In this document: positions 26,171-38,270 of the stretch, in pieces
How the letters are laid out: each line of letters begins with the position of its first letter
Position numbering within the stretch: the stretch's first letter is position 1
From: Epinephelus fuscoguttatus
Lineage: Eukaryota; Chordata; Actinopteri; Perciformes; Serranidae
Assembly: GCF_011397635.1 (NCBI RefSeq)
Contig: NC_064761.1
Location: 26,019,643 to 26,083,642 of the forward strand
Length of the DNA: 64,000 nucleotides
Direction: 5' to 3'
The notes under the pieces: generated by a model
What the model was told of the DNA's origin: nothing
Database searches by the model: none
What the model saw: only the letters and a program-made list of their open reading frames with translations
Program-made: the position numbers and the translations under genes

Positions 26171-26399
26171 TGACAAGAGTGGAGGCTCAGACATGGAGAG
26201 AGGGAAAGAAAGAAGGATAGGAGGAGGAGGGAGGAGGAGGTCCTGACAATGATATATCTGCATAGTTTGGTACATTATTCAAGTCATCCTCTGCAGAATA
26301 TGTATGTTTTTGTGTATGTCAACTTATTTTAAGGTGGTTTGTTAGCATGGGAATAATTTAGAGGCACTTACGGTAAGACTGGGAATATTCACGTGCAGG

Positions 26400-27065
26400 A
26401 TTTGATTTTTTAAAAACGGACAATTGGAGGGCTTCCCCCTTTCCCCTCTCTCATTCCACTTCAACAATGCTACATAGCTAATTGGGAGGAGAGATCACGC
26501 TAACTCAATAATTATGATTTATGAGACAATCTCTGGTGGATATCGCGTATTCTCCCCCTGATTTGATGACAACATGTAACCAGCCCTCTAGCAATCAATA
26601 TTTGTACATTTTCTGTGTCTAAGTTGTTAACTTTTTTAATATTTCATTAGTTCCTTTTTAGAGGGGAGTGATTCTCTGCACCAACATTTATGCAGATCTG
26701 ACTCCACTTATAGGCTTGTAGATAATGAATGTCTAATTGACTCATTTAAATACTGTTTGCCTGCAGGAGGGCCTTTGCATTAAATGTTTGATTGCCCTCA
26801 TATTAACTGTCATTAATCCCCTCTGCTCTTAATAAGGACTTTATGAGGCTTTCTTAAAACTTCTCGCCTACCTCACTATTCCCTTTGCATAATTAAGTAG
26901 AATATTCAAAAATATGGAAATGAAGGAGCTCCCAGGATTTGACTGATGGTCTTTGTGCCACCGAACTCTAATTATAGGCAAACCTTTGCATTTTCTGTTC
27001 TGCATTGGGCCACGGTTCATTAGCTCGGGTCAATGTGGGTCGATACAGTTAACTCTTCTGTTTAA
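26400..27065. promoter_or_regulatory. candidate enhancer-like block with three POU-type octamer sites
   Basis: This is the longest block of complex, AT-leaning non-repetitive sequence in the interval. The exact string CCTTTGCAT occurs three times within 220 bp (26772-26780, 26882-26890, 26983-26991), the second followed by AATTAAG as in POU-homeodomain sites. Homeobox cores (AGCTAATTGG, CTCTAATTATAGG, GTCTAATTGACTC) are spread among them. This is typical of vertebrate developmental enhancers, but the call is inference. Confidence 0.42.
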
Positions 27066-27659
27066 TGTCCAACTTGAGTCCACTTTTCATGCCGCGCTCA
27101 GCATTTGATCAAACCCATGGAAGTCCTTATACCTGTTGTGCTTGCAGACACATTCAGGCACCGCGGTGTCCTTTAAAAGAAGATGTACGGCACAGAGCCA
27201 ACTTTTGACAGCCATTACAAACTGTCACAGCGCCAGAGTGGGTGAGAGACACAAACTTGTGTCTGTGTTTATAGCTTAACTGATCCTCTTATTCCTGCTA
27301 CTCCTCCAGTCTCTCTGCTCTGCCCTAATCTCTCCGGGGGTCTTACTGGCCCAGGATGACAAATGGGAAGGAGAGGCCAGCCAAGCGTGGGCTCTGTGGA
27401 GAGGCTCAGGCCGGGGGTCTCACTAAGCCCCCTCAGCTCCGCCCTGGATCATCTCTGACATGGCCTGCACTAACCCCAAGGATGTAGAGGCCACACATAC
27501 CACACACACAAACCCAGGTATGTATACAGGACACCACACATATAGAGTTGTGAGCATACATGCAGGGAAACACAAGAGGAGATAAACCTCTGATCAGTAC
27601 ACTGCACCAGATTGATTTGTCTCACAGACACATCTAGCTGCTCCCTTATATCACATGTG

Positions 27660-27661
<2 letters not shown>

Positions 27662-27715
<54 letters not shown>
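27662..27715. repeat. (CA)n microsatellite
   Basis: About 27 uninterrupted CA units, the longest in the window. Confidence 0.95.
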
Positions 27716-27718
<3 letters not shown>

Positions 27719-28969
27719 CTCCTCAAAGTTGCTCCAACAATCCAGAGCAGGTATGTGAATGTCAGCTCCGTACTGGTGTCACCAGATAAAACCCAGCCGG
27801 CTCTATTTTAGTATACACAGTCCAGCTCAATAAGAGCATGTACTAAATGACTGCAATGTAATGAGTGGCTGTGCAGCTGTACTCAGAGCTGCGACTCTGA
27901 CAGCGCATGAGAATGTAATGCGTTGAAGCCCCCTTCTCTTCCCCCCTTCTCTCTCTCTAGCTCCATGCTCCTCTGCGCCCCACTGCCTCTCAGCCACGGG
28001 ATCAGCTGCAGGCGCTAATGAAACGTCAGTCAGGTAATTGAGGCTCTGGTGGTGGCGGGCCAGCCAGGCAAGCAGTCAGCCTGTGTGGGTGATGACACCG
28101 GGACGCTAGCAGCTACAGGATCTCAGCAACCCCCCTATGAAACATCACAGGAACTGCTCCAGGACCCAGCGGGGTGGAAAACATTGCATTTATGCTGACA
28201 TTTCCCCATGTCTTCCTGTTTGTGTTGGGGAGAAATTTGAGCGATGAGCGGTAAGGTGTGTACCGCTAAGTTGAGTCGTCAGCTCAACTAGAGATTGTTA
28301 ACCAGCTTGGTGAAAGCTGCTGTTGGTGAGGAGGGTGTTCTGCCAGTAGCTCCAGCGAAGGAGTCAGAGGTTAAAATCCTTTGTTATTGCACCCCAGAGT
28401 GATGTTACCATCCCTGCCGTCCGCTGACCTGCTCAGCACCCCCAGTGAGTTATGGGTAATGTTTAATTCCCCAGCCGTGACAGCTGTGGATCCGCATGGT
28501 AAATTGGATTTTTTTTTTCTTTGTTAGAATTGTGCTTGTGCAGGTAAAGAGAGGGACATTCGCTGGCACTGGTTTGCCGAGGTAACTCTGTCACATATTG
28601 TTCGGAGGCCTCTCTATCTCTCACTGACAAATCAAATCAAAGCGGTTTGTTTCTGAGCACTGATGGTAGAACAGAGTGGAGCTGATGTGTCCGAACTGCT
28701 CTCATTTATAGTCAGCATGCAATCACAGCTCTGACCTGGACAGGCCACACTCCGCTCACCCCTGTGTGCCCCGCTTTCTTCATCATGTTAGCCCGGACAG
28801 ACGATAAAATAAAAGTACTAATACACAGATACACACAGAAGCTGAGGACCAAACTGGGACATGCATACAGCTACTGTACCCTGCATGGTTTTACAAGTTG
28901 TTGGGTTGTCCATTCCCTGGTTTGAAAATCTTTCTTAACACCTCGGAAAGCTGTGTATTTGCCGTATCA

Positions 28970-29288
28970 GCAGGACAGGGGTGCAGTGCTTAGAATTGTC
29001 GCCTTACAGCAAGAGTTCCTGGTTCGCACCTCGGGTGGGGAGCCCTTCTGTGCAGAGTTTGCATGTTCTCCCTGTGTCAGCATGGGTTTTCTCTGGGTAC
29101 TCCGGCTTCCTCCCACAGTCCAAAGACATGCAGGTTAATTGGTGACTCTAAATTGCCTGTAGGTGTGAATGGTTGTCTGTCTCTATGTGTCAGCTCTGTG
29201 ATGGTCTGCCTCTCGCCAATGTCAGCTGGGATAGGCTCCCACAACCCCCAGCAGGATACGCCGTTATGGAAATGAATGGATGGATGGT
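28970..29288 (+). repeat. SINE-like dispersed repeat, copy 2 (most complete)
   Basis: It begins GGGGTGCAGTGCTTAGAATT and has a tRNA box-B-like GGTTCGCACC, followed by AGTTTGCATGTTCTCCCTGT, CTCCGGCTTCCTCCCACAGT and TCAGCTGGGATAGGCTCC. It ends in an (ATGG)n tail. The family is shared with 14117-14260 and, in reverse, 62879-63096. The tRNA-like head and simple-repeat tail suggest a SINE. Confidence 0.8.
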
Positions 29289-31489
29289 AGGTAAAAATTA
29301 ATGTTTGTAAACAAGTAACAACTCTTCATCTAAACCCACTTGGTTTGAATTTTGTACCACACAAGGAGATCTCTCCACCTAAAACAACTTTTTCCATTTC
29401 ATCACCACCCTACCTCCATCCTTGGGTAGGACACCTTGAAAGACAACAACACCTGACCGGAGATGTTCCCGAGAGCAGCACAGTACCAGAGAACAGGAAG
29501 TCTAGATTTAGTCCGCTCTACTCCACTCCACTCTCTTCTGCCTCCCCGGGGCTTTAATGTGGAGAGTGGACAGTGGGGTTAATGCCTAGCTGTAAGCACT
29601 GCTTAGTGCCAGTGATTGGGTTTGTGTTGCAGCAGGCCTTCCCCCACCAGCAAAGAATCCAGTGGAAATGACTTCCACTGTCCAGCCCTGTGGGCACTTG
29701 TGATTTTCCAACCTGCAGTTTCAACTCCCCTCCCCTTTGTTGCAGCTCAGTGTCCCAGAGGGCACAGGTGAATTTGATGTGGAACAATGATTAAAAGTTT
29801 TCTCCCTCAAGGTGACCTAAATAGGAGGAGGTGAAAGTCAAAGTGAGGGACATGGAGATGAGAGAGGGGCACGGAGGTGAAAGTCTGTTTTGGACATTTG
29901 TTATGGCCCATATAGTGAGTGCTCAATCCTCAGCTTTAGCAGGAAATTATCCAGACCCTGTCCTTACACTCCTATTGCACCGCTCCTGCCTCTTTCCCTT
30001 GTAGTAATCAGTGATTGTATGTGACATTATGGGTATAAAGCAGTGTGCCACAGCAAGGAGGCATCGACAATCTAATCATTGTCACATCAGTGATTACCTC
30101 AAGGCGTGATGTATTTGAACAGGGCTCTATCACATCTGCTATTACCTGCCTCTTCCTGCCTTATGTCCCTCAGTACACATCTTTTCTCTTAACTGTGTGT
30201 TCAATCACCACCACCAGCATTGCCTGCTGGTGCGGCCGAGCAACCCCTCGACAGTGACGTATGCCAGCGATTAGCCTGGATACAGTTCAATTATGATAAA
30301 CAGCCAGCGCACCTCTTAGGCCGTGATTAAAGCCTCAGCCTGGCCTTGATAAAGAGATCCCATCTCAATGCCATCACAACCACATTATAAGACACTCCGC
30401 TGTGGTGTTCTGCCTCATGCTTTTCACATCAGTGTTGCAGAACGTACACTGTAGCCTGGATGGAGCTCATGGCAGATGGAGCAAGATGGGAGCTGCTGAG
30501 GGTCTTTATCATTCACACATGGCTGGTGATGCATTCTCTGCCCACCTATTTTCAATTTAGACTAGTATTTATTAATAACCTCCACTTTCCTGAAGCCTAT
30601 CTTACACGATACCTGCCATATAACTTAGGATGGGTTTAGATATTGAGAGATAGAGAGGGAGAGAGGAGCCCCAGTTTTTGATAAATGGATGAGCAGTGAT
30701 GAAAAGAAGATATCAGAGGAGCATGAAAGGAGAGAGGGGGAGAGAGCAGAGCATTAATCCAACAGCAGGCTGGTGGAGAGAGGGAGCCAGAATGAGAGAC
30801 AGAGAGAAAAGGGGGGAGAGAGAGGGGAGGAGGAAGAAAAAGAAAGATAGCCTTTCGGCTGTGTTCTGTCAAGGGAGAAATTACACATTTACGGAGGTTT
30901 TTTCAAGCAACGACGGGTTCCATAGATCAAACCACTGGATTTATGAGCCAATTTTCAACATGAAATATAGACACAGAGAATCCATTTTACCCATGTTTAC
31001 TTGCCTTCTCTTACTCTTTTCCTCTCTCTCTCTCAATCAAACGGCCTACAGTGCGGATGGGCTTAGAGAGCTTATTAGAGCTGTAAATGAAGGTGTTTTT
31101 ATTGTGGTGGTGAAGCAGCATTTGGTGGATTGGTGTAGTGTTTTCACCTATAAGTTAAAAAGGGAGGCTTCTGAAGTTAGAGAGGATCATTACTTTAACA
31201 AAGATAGTTTAAATTCATGCTATTTTCTTTTGCCAAATCAACAAAATTCCACTTTGATTTTAAGGTAAAATGATACGTTTTACCTTCATCTGCAAGTGAC
31301 CATTGAATTGTTTTTGGTTTTAGACCAAGATATGTGATAAGAAACTGCAATTTAAATAATTTAGTGTTTGTATGCAAATTGCAGTGCCTGAAACACTGGA
31401 ATTTTTGCAAAGTATACATCTTTATAGACATATAAATACACACAGAATATGCCTAGATCACACTACTCTCCTCTTCTGGGCAAACGTTT

Positions 31490-31770
31490 TCAGAATTTGC
31501 ATAGAAATTAATGTCTAAGTAGGCTAAACGGCATAATTGACATGCAATTAGCAATATTATGGGGAGGGAACCTAATGAAGTTTCAGTGGCCGTGCCAACC
31601 AAAGAATGATCACTGCTTAATTATCATATTAATGAAGTCATTAGTTGTCACTTAACTTAGATGACAGGTAAGGTAAGAATGTCGTGATCCTACAATTTCC
31701 CCGGCAAATGTGTGTATTCAACACTAATTACCTCCATGATCTCATCTGAGAAGGAGTGTCGGACGTTTGA
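31490..31770. promoter_or_regulatory. candidate conserved non-coding block downstream of dmap1
   Basis: Non-repetitive sequence crowded with homeobox cores (GCATAATTGACATGC, CAATTAGCAATATT, GCTTAATTATCATATTAATG, CACTAATTACC) just beyond the likely dmap1 polyadenylation site. No alignment available. Confidence 0.33.
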
Positions 31771-31838
31771 GATGTGAGAGGTAGGCCGACGTTGCATAAA
31801 CATGCATAGCATGAAGGAAAGAAAAAAAAACAATGGGG

Positions 31839-31844
31839 TTTATT
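31839..31844 (-). terminator. dmap1: candidate dmap1 polyadenylation signal
   Basis: AATAAA on the minus strand, 685 bases after the dmap1 stop codon. It is the first clear canonical hexamer noted downstream of the stop. Confidence 0.5.
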
Positions 31845-32353
31845 GAATCATTGACGAAAGCATCTTCAAGGTCACCTGAGGACAAACAACACAAATGAGC
31901 CCCGCTAGCTTAACATAAAGCACGGGCAGCAGATGGAAGTAGAGCGAGACGCACTCCAGGTCGAGAGGGAGCTGCAGAGGGGAGGGAGGGGGTTACTAAA
32001 GGCTAACACAAAAACACATTTCCAGTAAACACTATGGCATGATTAGGCACCAAAAAAACCTCAGATGGGTCAAATGAGCATTGCGGCTCGAGGTCCTCCC
32101 ACTCCCAGAGTCTCTTCTTTCATTCCAATTCATTTCAATTACCCAGTCATTCCCACCTTCTTCCCCATGTCCCGATTAGCTCTGCCTGGCAATTTACAGT
32201 TGATCTTGCCTCATCTAAGGCTGAGCAATGGTGGAGGCAGGGAGACGAGCAGTAATGGAATGAAATGTCACTCAGTTGTTGCCTTTGTCACAAAGATGCT
32301 CGGCAGGCCAGATGGGGAGAGCTCGGAGAGGTCTCCGTTGGTAGGTGAAAAGT

Positions 32354-32376
32354 TGTGTGTGTGTGTGTGTGTGTGT
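32354..32376. repeat. (TG)n microsatellite in the dmap1 3' UTR
   Basis: About 11 TG units, 150 bases beyond the dmap1 stop codon. It would read (CA)n in the mRNA. Confidence 0.85.
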
Positions 32377-32528
32377 AGTCGTAGGTGCTTCTGACAGCAA
32401 TGTGGTGTCCTGCTCCCCCAGTGTCCCTGTTGTCCAACCATAAAACCTGTGGGTGTCTTCACTGTGACCAGAGTAACTCGAACAGTCCCTTGTCCTCCAC
32501 CGTGTACCAGCTGGTGCTCTCGTTCTCA

Positions 32529-35500
32529 TCAAGGCTTCTTCACCTTTTTCACTGAAGACGAGCTGGATGCCGACTCTCTCCGTTTGCGCTACAATGTGAC
32601 AGACACAACAATCACATCAGGGTCTAACAAGGATCTCCTCCTCTTTCTGCATTCCTAATAGTCATGAGGGTATTTTACCAGTTTAGAATCAATAGCCATT
32701 TCTAAAACATGTCTGCCAAACTGCACAGCAAGCTGGAAATAAATAGTGACTGCTGTTTAATAAATGACGGGATCACCATGTTCTAAAATGGCCTACTGAA
32801 GCAGGCAACAGACTTGCTTAAAAGGTGCAGCAAATTCTGTTTTCAATTTCAATTTTTTCTTATTTCAGTTTGAAATCATCAGTTCTCGATGCCCTGCTGT
32901 TCTTGACACTGCTGGCAGTCGTGTCTCCAACCAATACAAGTTGTTTTTACTTGCACGGATCTTGATAATGAGAACATACTCTGAGCATACGCACACAAAC
33001 CATCTTCTCAGATCTCGCCTATTTTCATACAGGAACCCAAGCCAATCTCAAGCCCCTCAAACACTGCCAGTTGAAGGTGGGAATGTCGTGCCATTACTCT
33101 GCCTCGCTGTTCTGTATGAAAGGTACAACCACAGGATGGTGGGACAGAGTTGTCTTGCCTTTAAGCCAGCAACAGAGGTGGTAACAGTGTTAAATCAACG
33201 TTTATGTAAAAGGGACAGCCAGCAGGATAGGACCGGAATGACGTTTTTGATGACATGTTATTTGTATCGCTGGGAGATTTAAAAAACAACCTACAGCAGT
33301 TAGTAGCTAACTCAAAGATGAAAAACAGCAACTGAAAATGCCCACAAATTGGGAGAAACAATGAGGTTCAGGAACTCCTTAGCCTTCAACCAGAAGACCA
33401 GATCACCCGCCATGTAACAGTGATGGTACATGATTGTTATTGCTATGTTATGCCATGGTTGTTGTATAGAAAGCACTAAGTGACATTTATGTAATCATAA
33501 TAGAGGCTGACGCTGTTTTAGCTACACGTTTCTTTTGCTTCCGGAGTTGGCATGCTATTTAAAATCACACACTAGGGCAGCATTATGCCAACATTGTTTG
33601 GTTCTGTATAAAAAAAGCAAAGCTGAAATAATGAAGGGACTTTGTTGCAGCCTTACTGCAGGATCTCTGTGTAAAAGGACTGCAAAGACTGGATCTCTCC
33701 CTGGGTTCCCACTCATTAACACTGCCAAGTGATGACTGAATGATAGGAAGACAACATCTGCTGTCGGCTCCAGGCTTAAGTTGGCCAACATCACCAAAAT
33801 GAGTGATTTTATATTACTCATCATCATTCAAATTTTTTTTTTTAAGATAGAAAAATATAGATAAAAGTCACGTCTCACAAACTTGAAACTTGCCCTGTTA
33901 CAACTTTTGACTGGGACTTGGTCCAAAAGACTTAAAAACAGCTTAGTTGAAAGATATCTTCACCAAATTCTCAGTGATGGTTTTAAAGAGTTTGAGTCTA
34001 CGCTGTGCAGACTTACTGAGTTGGGGGTAAGTGGTGCTCCTACAACATCAATGATTTGCTCCTTGGCTTCCACCTTGATGTCGTCTGCACTGGGCCAGGA
34101 CGGAGCTTCACCCCCTGGGGTGGATGCTGTAGTGCTGTTGGTGGCATTGAGCTCTCCACCCTGTGTTGCGGCGGCTGGTCCGGCCCCTGTAATTCCACTC
34201 AGCCCGCCTCCGCTGCCGGCCTTCAGTAGGGCCTCGTAACGATGACGCAGCATCTGTTGTTCGTATTCACAATTGCTGTGGGCCTGTTTCAGCTCGTACA
34301 GCAGCACCAGGTCACTGCGCAGCTCATTGAACATCTGAACGATCTCCTCTGTGGGCATGGGGTTAAGATCTGGATCCACAAACAGAGGTAAAGGCAAAGA
34401 TGAATGAAAATAAAATAAAAGACCTACTACATAAAAAAATAAACACCACAAAACTTTTTTACAACTGTGAGGTCATCATGGTAAGTGGAAGATGATGGTG
34501 TAACCGATGTGTGCATTTGTCCCACAGTGTTTGGTACAGGGCTTTTGATTCAGTATGCAACTTAGACAGCGTATAGTTGAAGCCTTCCTAGTCTGTCCAG
34601 TCCAGCAGGAAAGGTAGTATCTTTGATCTAATTTAGGATCCTTATATTGTAAGTCTGTTGCTGAAAAGAGTTCAAAACGGAAAACTTTACAATGTTAGCA
34701 GATTTTAAATACTGATCTATATCTTCACTTACCCACTCCTTGTTCCAGCAGGATCTGCTCAATGGCCTTGATCTTCTTCTGGCCTACTGAGCTTGGCAGT
34801 TTCATCTGAATCACACACACAAACACACAGAGACACACACACACACACTGGGGGTATTAGGATAAACTGCTCCACCTTGGGGCTTTTAATTCGTATGAAA
34901 TGCACTTCAGCGGGCCAGATCAAAATGTCTTTATCCACTGAACTCTGTCTGACTGATTAGCTAGAGGGGTACTACACTTCTTTAGCCGTGCTAATGCATT
35001 TTCCATAGAGAGCGGCAGCTCCTCATCAGTCTTGAAGATGAATAAGAGTCCCCTTGCTAGGTCTTACAGATATTAGGGAGTCACTAACAGGATTAATCAT
35101 CATGGTGCTAATGAGAGATAGCTTGCTCAAGTCAGACACACTGGTTTCTCACATACATCAACTGCAGGGTCAAGCTTCAATAAAATAGTTTACATATTAG
35201 TGGCTCAAACTAAACTAAAGTGATGAATAAATGTCAGCACAGTGCGGCAATATCCAAGATCTTAATACAGAGCTAGGGGATCATTTCTTACTACTGTGGT
35301 TTCAGGTTTCTTCTTTGATTCAGATCGTGTTTTAAGGCCCTCACTGGTATTCGAGAGCCAAGTTAAGTTTTAGATGAACATTTGCTTTAGAATACCCTTT
35401 TTGTAGTTTTAATACCTCAACAGGATCCAGCTATACTCACCCTCTGACTGCGCAGTGTGACTCCCGCTGATTTGAAGTCAGGGAACTTGATGCCTGCTGT

Positions 35501-37921
35501 CTCTGGAACAGCCTGAACAAAAGGAAATCACTGATAAGAGACAAGATATGACACTCCCTCTAAACATTGGACATATTATTCATATTATTATTATGGGATA
35601 AATCAGGCCTTAATTTCACAAACTGAGTGCCTTCAGTTTCTTTAGGAAAAAGCTGTTCCATCAAAATAATATAAGATGTTTAACACAAAATATTGAGACT
35701 GAGCCAAATCTTCATTACTTCAGTGTACTACTGCTTTGAATAGGCACTATAATGAGGTTGACAGCTGTGCCATCTCAATAATAAAAGGACGCTCCAATTT
35801 ACTGGTGAACATTTCTCAAGCACAAACGATTGGCTTGTGCTTTACTTCGCTCTTTTTGTATGAGTGCACATCATACCGGTTTTTCTGTCTCTCTTTTTTG
35901 TGGGAGCTTCTTCTTGGAAACTCTCTTTTCAGCTCGTCTTAACTCTGTGGTTGTGTCAGCTGCTTTAATGAGTTTCTGCAGATCCTGAGTCTTCTTCTCC
36001 CGCTCCTTCTTTCTCGTCTCAATCTTCCTTAGCTCCTGAATAAGATATTCCTCTTCTGCCACCTGCAGGAAACACAAGAGAAGTGCGATCTTAATATTTA
36101 AAGGACAGGCATCTCACAAGCTTTGGCAATATCTTTTTGTTGTTGATATTACTGCATTAATATCTGCAATATTTCAGTAATGAAAGCTTAACAACAGCAC
36201 AAGAGTCAAAATCAATCTAAAAAATGATGCACTTGTTCAGGTGTGCGATTGAAGAGCTTGTCCAGTTGCTCTTTACGACGTCTTTCATGGCCGGCATCAA
36301 AGATGTAGATCTTGGGTTCCGTCCCTGTAGCTGCGCGGACTTTGGTCAGCTTACCACAAATACTATAATACCGTTCTTTCAGGTCCTCCACAGAACGTTT
36401 CTGAAAAGCATAAATGGGAGAATGTCATCCCAAATATGTTCCTTACCTTATAGCCTTAAGATTTTTGCAAATACCCTCAGTGAAAGGGAATGTGAATACT
36501 GTAGATGAGTGACTGAGTAATTACTCTGTATTGCTGGTGGTCGTAACGGTCATGGACGACAACAAAGCGCAGGTCAAAGCGCTTGCACAGGTCAAACAGG
36601 TGATCTGTCTCTGCTTTAGTCCAGCCATCGTCATGGAGATGTATCTGATACTCCTGCTCAGAGTACACTGGTACCTGCACTGTCTATAAAGGGAGGCAGA
36701 ACAGAGAGAATACAGTGAATCAGGATGAGTGACTGAAAGAGTAATTCAGCTATGTATACATGTGGTATATATTTGAAAGTGGGGGAGATGACAGAAGATT
36801 GGTAGCCGTGAAAAACAGTCCTTTTAAGTTTGTATTTAATAAGTGGTCAGACTAAAGAGGAGAATGCAGTGGTCCCTACTTTGTTGAAGCGAGCAAAAGG
36901 GTAGTCCTTGCCCTCCTCTGCCACACGTCTCCAATGGTGGAATATAGCCCCATCCCTGCGAGCTGGGTTGGTGAAGGGCATCCACTTCCAGGGACGCACC
37001 TTTTTACAGCCCAGCTTGGCTTTGACTGTCCTGTAGCCCTGAGTAGTATCGCTAGGCAGCAAAGGGGGTGCATCTCTGGGAATTCACAGGGAAAACAAGC
37101 CTTGTTAAAGCAAAATATGTGAAAATCTCCTTTATCAATTTTGTTACCTAACCAGCTCAATTTGGATATCCAGCACATGCAGATACAGGACAAAAATACA
37201 TAAATAAGCATGTTTGCAGTATGACAAGTGTGTCAGGGAGCCCAAAACAGGGCTACACAATATAAAGCAGGTTGTTAACTTTGAACATTCCTAGGAGAAG
37301 CATTGTACAAAAGAAGCTGAAACATAATGGCAAGTAGTATCATTTTTTCTCTATCTTTTCTGAATTTATGTTGAACACTTAATCTACACAGATGAAGAAG
37401 CCATTACCACATCTCCCTTTACTCGTTAATCTTACCAGCTGCATGAATAAGTAAAGCAGTTACAACACACAGGACTTGAGTCAAACCCTTAAGGGTAATT
37501 CAGCACATGTTTTTAACAGAAAATCAAAAACAGCCCATACTTTTTATCTGAATAGAGCAGAGCATAGACCTCTCGGTGCATCCCCTCTGGTCTCTTGAAG
37601 GTCAGCGTTTCTGTTGTCTTCTTGCTTTTTTTCTGAAACAGGTGATGGAGAAATTATGTACCTCGAGAATACTAATAATTCTCGCAGACACATGATGGCA
37701 ACACAAATTAAATTTCAGTTTTGTGTAATTGAGTCCCACAGCCTGTGTCATATTGGAAAATAACACGGGTGACTTGTGAATACAGGGACAGGAATCATTA
37801 TGAGTATCTTATTTTTGTCCCTCACCTTGTCTGAGTTGATGAGGTCTTTCTTGCTGATGGGACCGTCATTTTCTCCTCCGGCCAGCTCCAGAATATCCCT
37901 GACATCAGCACCAGTAGCCAT
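32529..37921 (-). CDS. dmap1: DMAP1, DNA methyltransferase 1-associated protein 1 (complete, 10 coding exons, 484 aa)
   Basis: DMAP1 is a nuclear subunit of the NuA4/TIP60 acetyltransferase and SRCAP chromatin-remodelling complexes and binds DNMT1. Coding exons, 5' to 3' on the minus strand: 37921-37826, 37632-37541, 37075-36880, 36683-36525, 36400-36233, 36062-35877, 35512-35441, 34805-34733, 34369-34017, 32588-32529. Together they give 1455 nt in one frame. The N terminus is MATGADVRDILELAGG. The SANT/Myb-like domain is at about residues 135-205 (SEQEYQIHLHDDGWTKAETD), followed by a charged helical region (about 240-290, RKIETRKKEREKKTQ) and the TPNS/RKRRESASSSSS basic-serine tail. Length is close to human DMAP1 (467 aa). 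The final exon is only 19 codons plus stop and lies 1.4 kb beyond the ninth. Exon 5 ends at a weak donor (GTGCAT). The last intron (32589-34016) shows nothing else recognisable. Confidence 0.96.
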
Positions 37922-38270
37922 GACTTTATATGGTGTAAATTAACGCTTGTAACAGCCTGTCAGACGTAAATACTGTTCATTCATTCACAGGCGCTCGTTC
38001 AGTGAAGCGGTAACGTTATCTCACGAATACGCTCCTAGCTAAAGGCTAACGCTAACGTTGTCATGTCTACGCTACGTTAACTTTACATAGAACCGCAAAC
38101 ATTCAAGTAACGACTGTGTAAGATTTGTTTTCGTAATATTATCCTATACGTTTCTGTTATACATGAAAGTTACACAGACAGTTAGTAAGAATATTCACAA
38201 GCCATTGTTAAGGCTAGGTGAGTGGCAAGAGTGGCTAACGGCTAAACCAATGCTACTTCCGCCCGGGCTG
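37922..38270 (-). promoter_or_regulatory. dmap1: dmap1 5' UTR and promoter region
   Basis: Upstream of the dmap1 ATG (37921) the minus strand contains GGGCGGAAGTAG (about 38265-38254), a GC-box-like sequence joined to an ETS/GABP core. No TATA box is placed convincingly. The transcription start probably lies between that site and 37922. ETS-driven, TATA-less promoters are usual for such housekeeping genes. Confidence 0.45.

Larger units (their letters stand above)
10301..31838. other. gene-poor interval between rnf220 and dmap1
   Basis: No coding exon could be supported here on either strand. In human, ERI3 lies between DMAP1 and RNF220, but none of its motifs was recognised. The content is described in separate entries: microsatellites, a hAT-type MITE, a Tc1-like relic, SINE-like copies, a MITE-like element at 18.2-18.9 kb, and several candidate regulatory blocks. 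The rest is unremarkable intergenic sequence. Confidence 0.6.

Noticed and set aside
10301-31838. ERI3 exons, expected by human synteny between DMAP1 and RNF220
   Set aside because: No exonuclease motif was recognised in any frame. Short exons could be missed by eye, so absence is not proven.
32272-32532. 86-codon minus-strand frame overlapping the dmap1 stop
   Set aside because: It lies in the dmap1 3' UTR in another frame and ends in a CA repeat.
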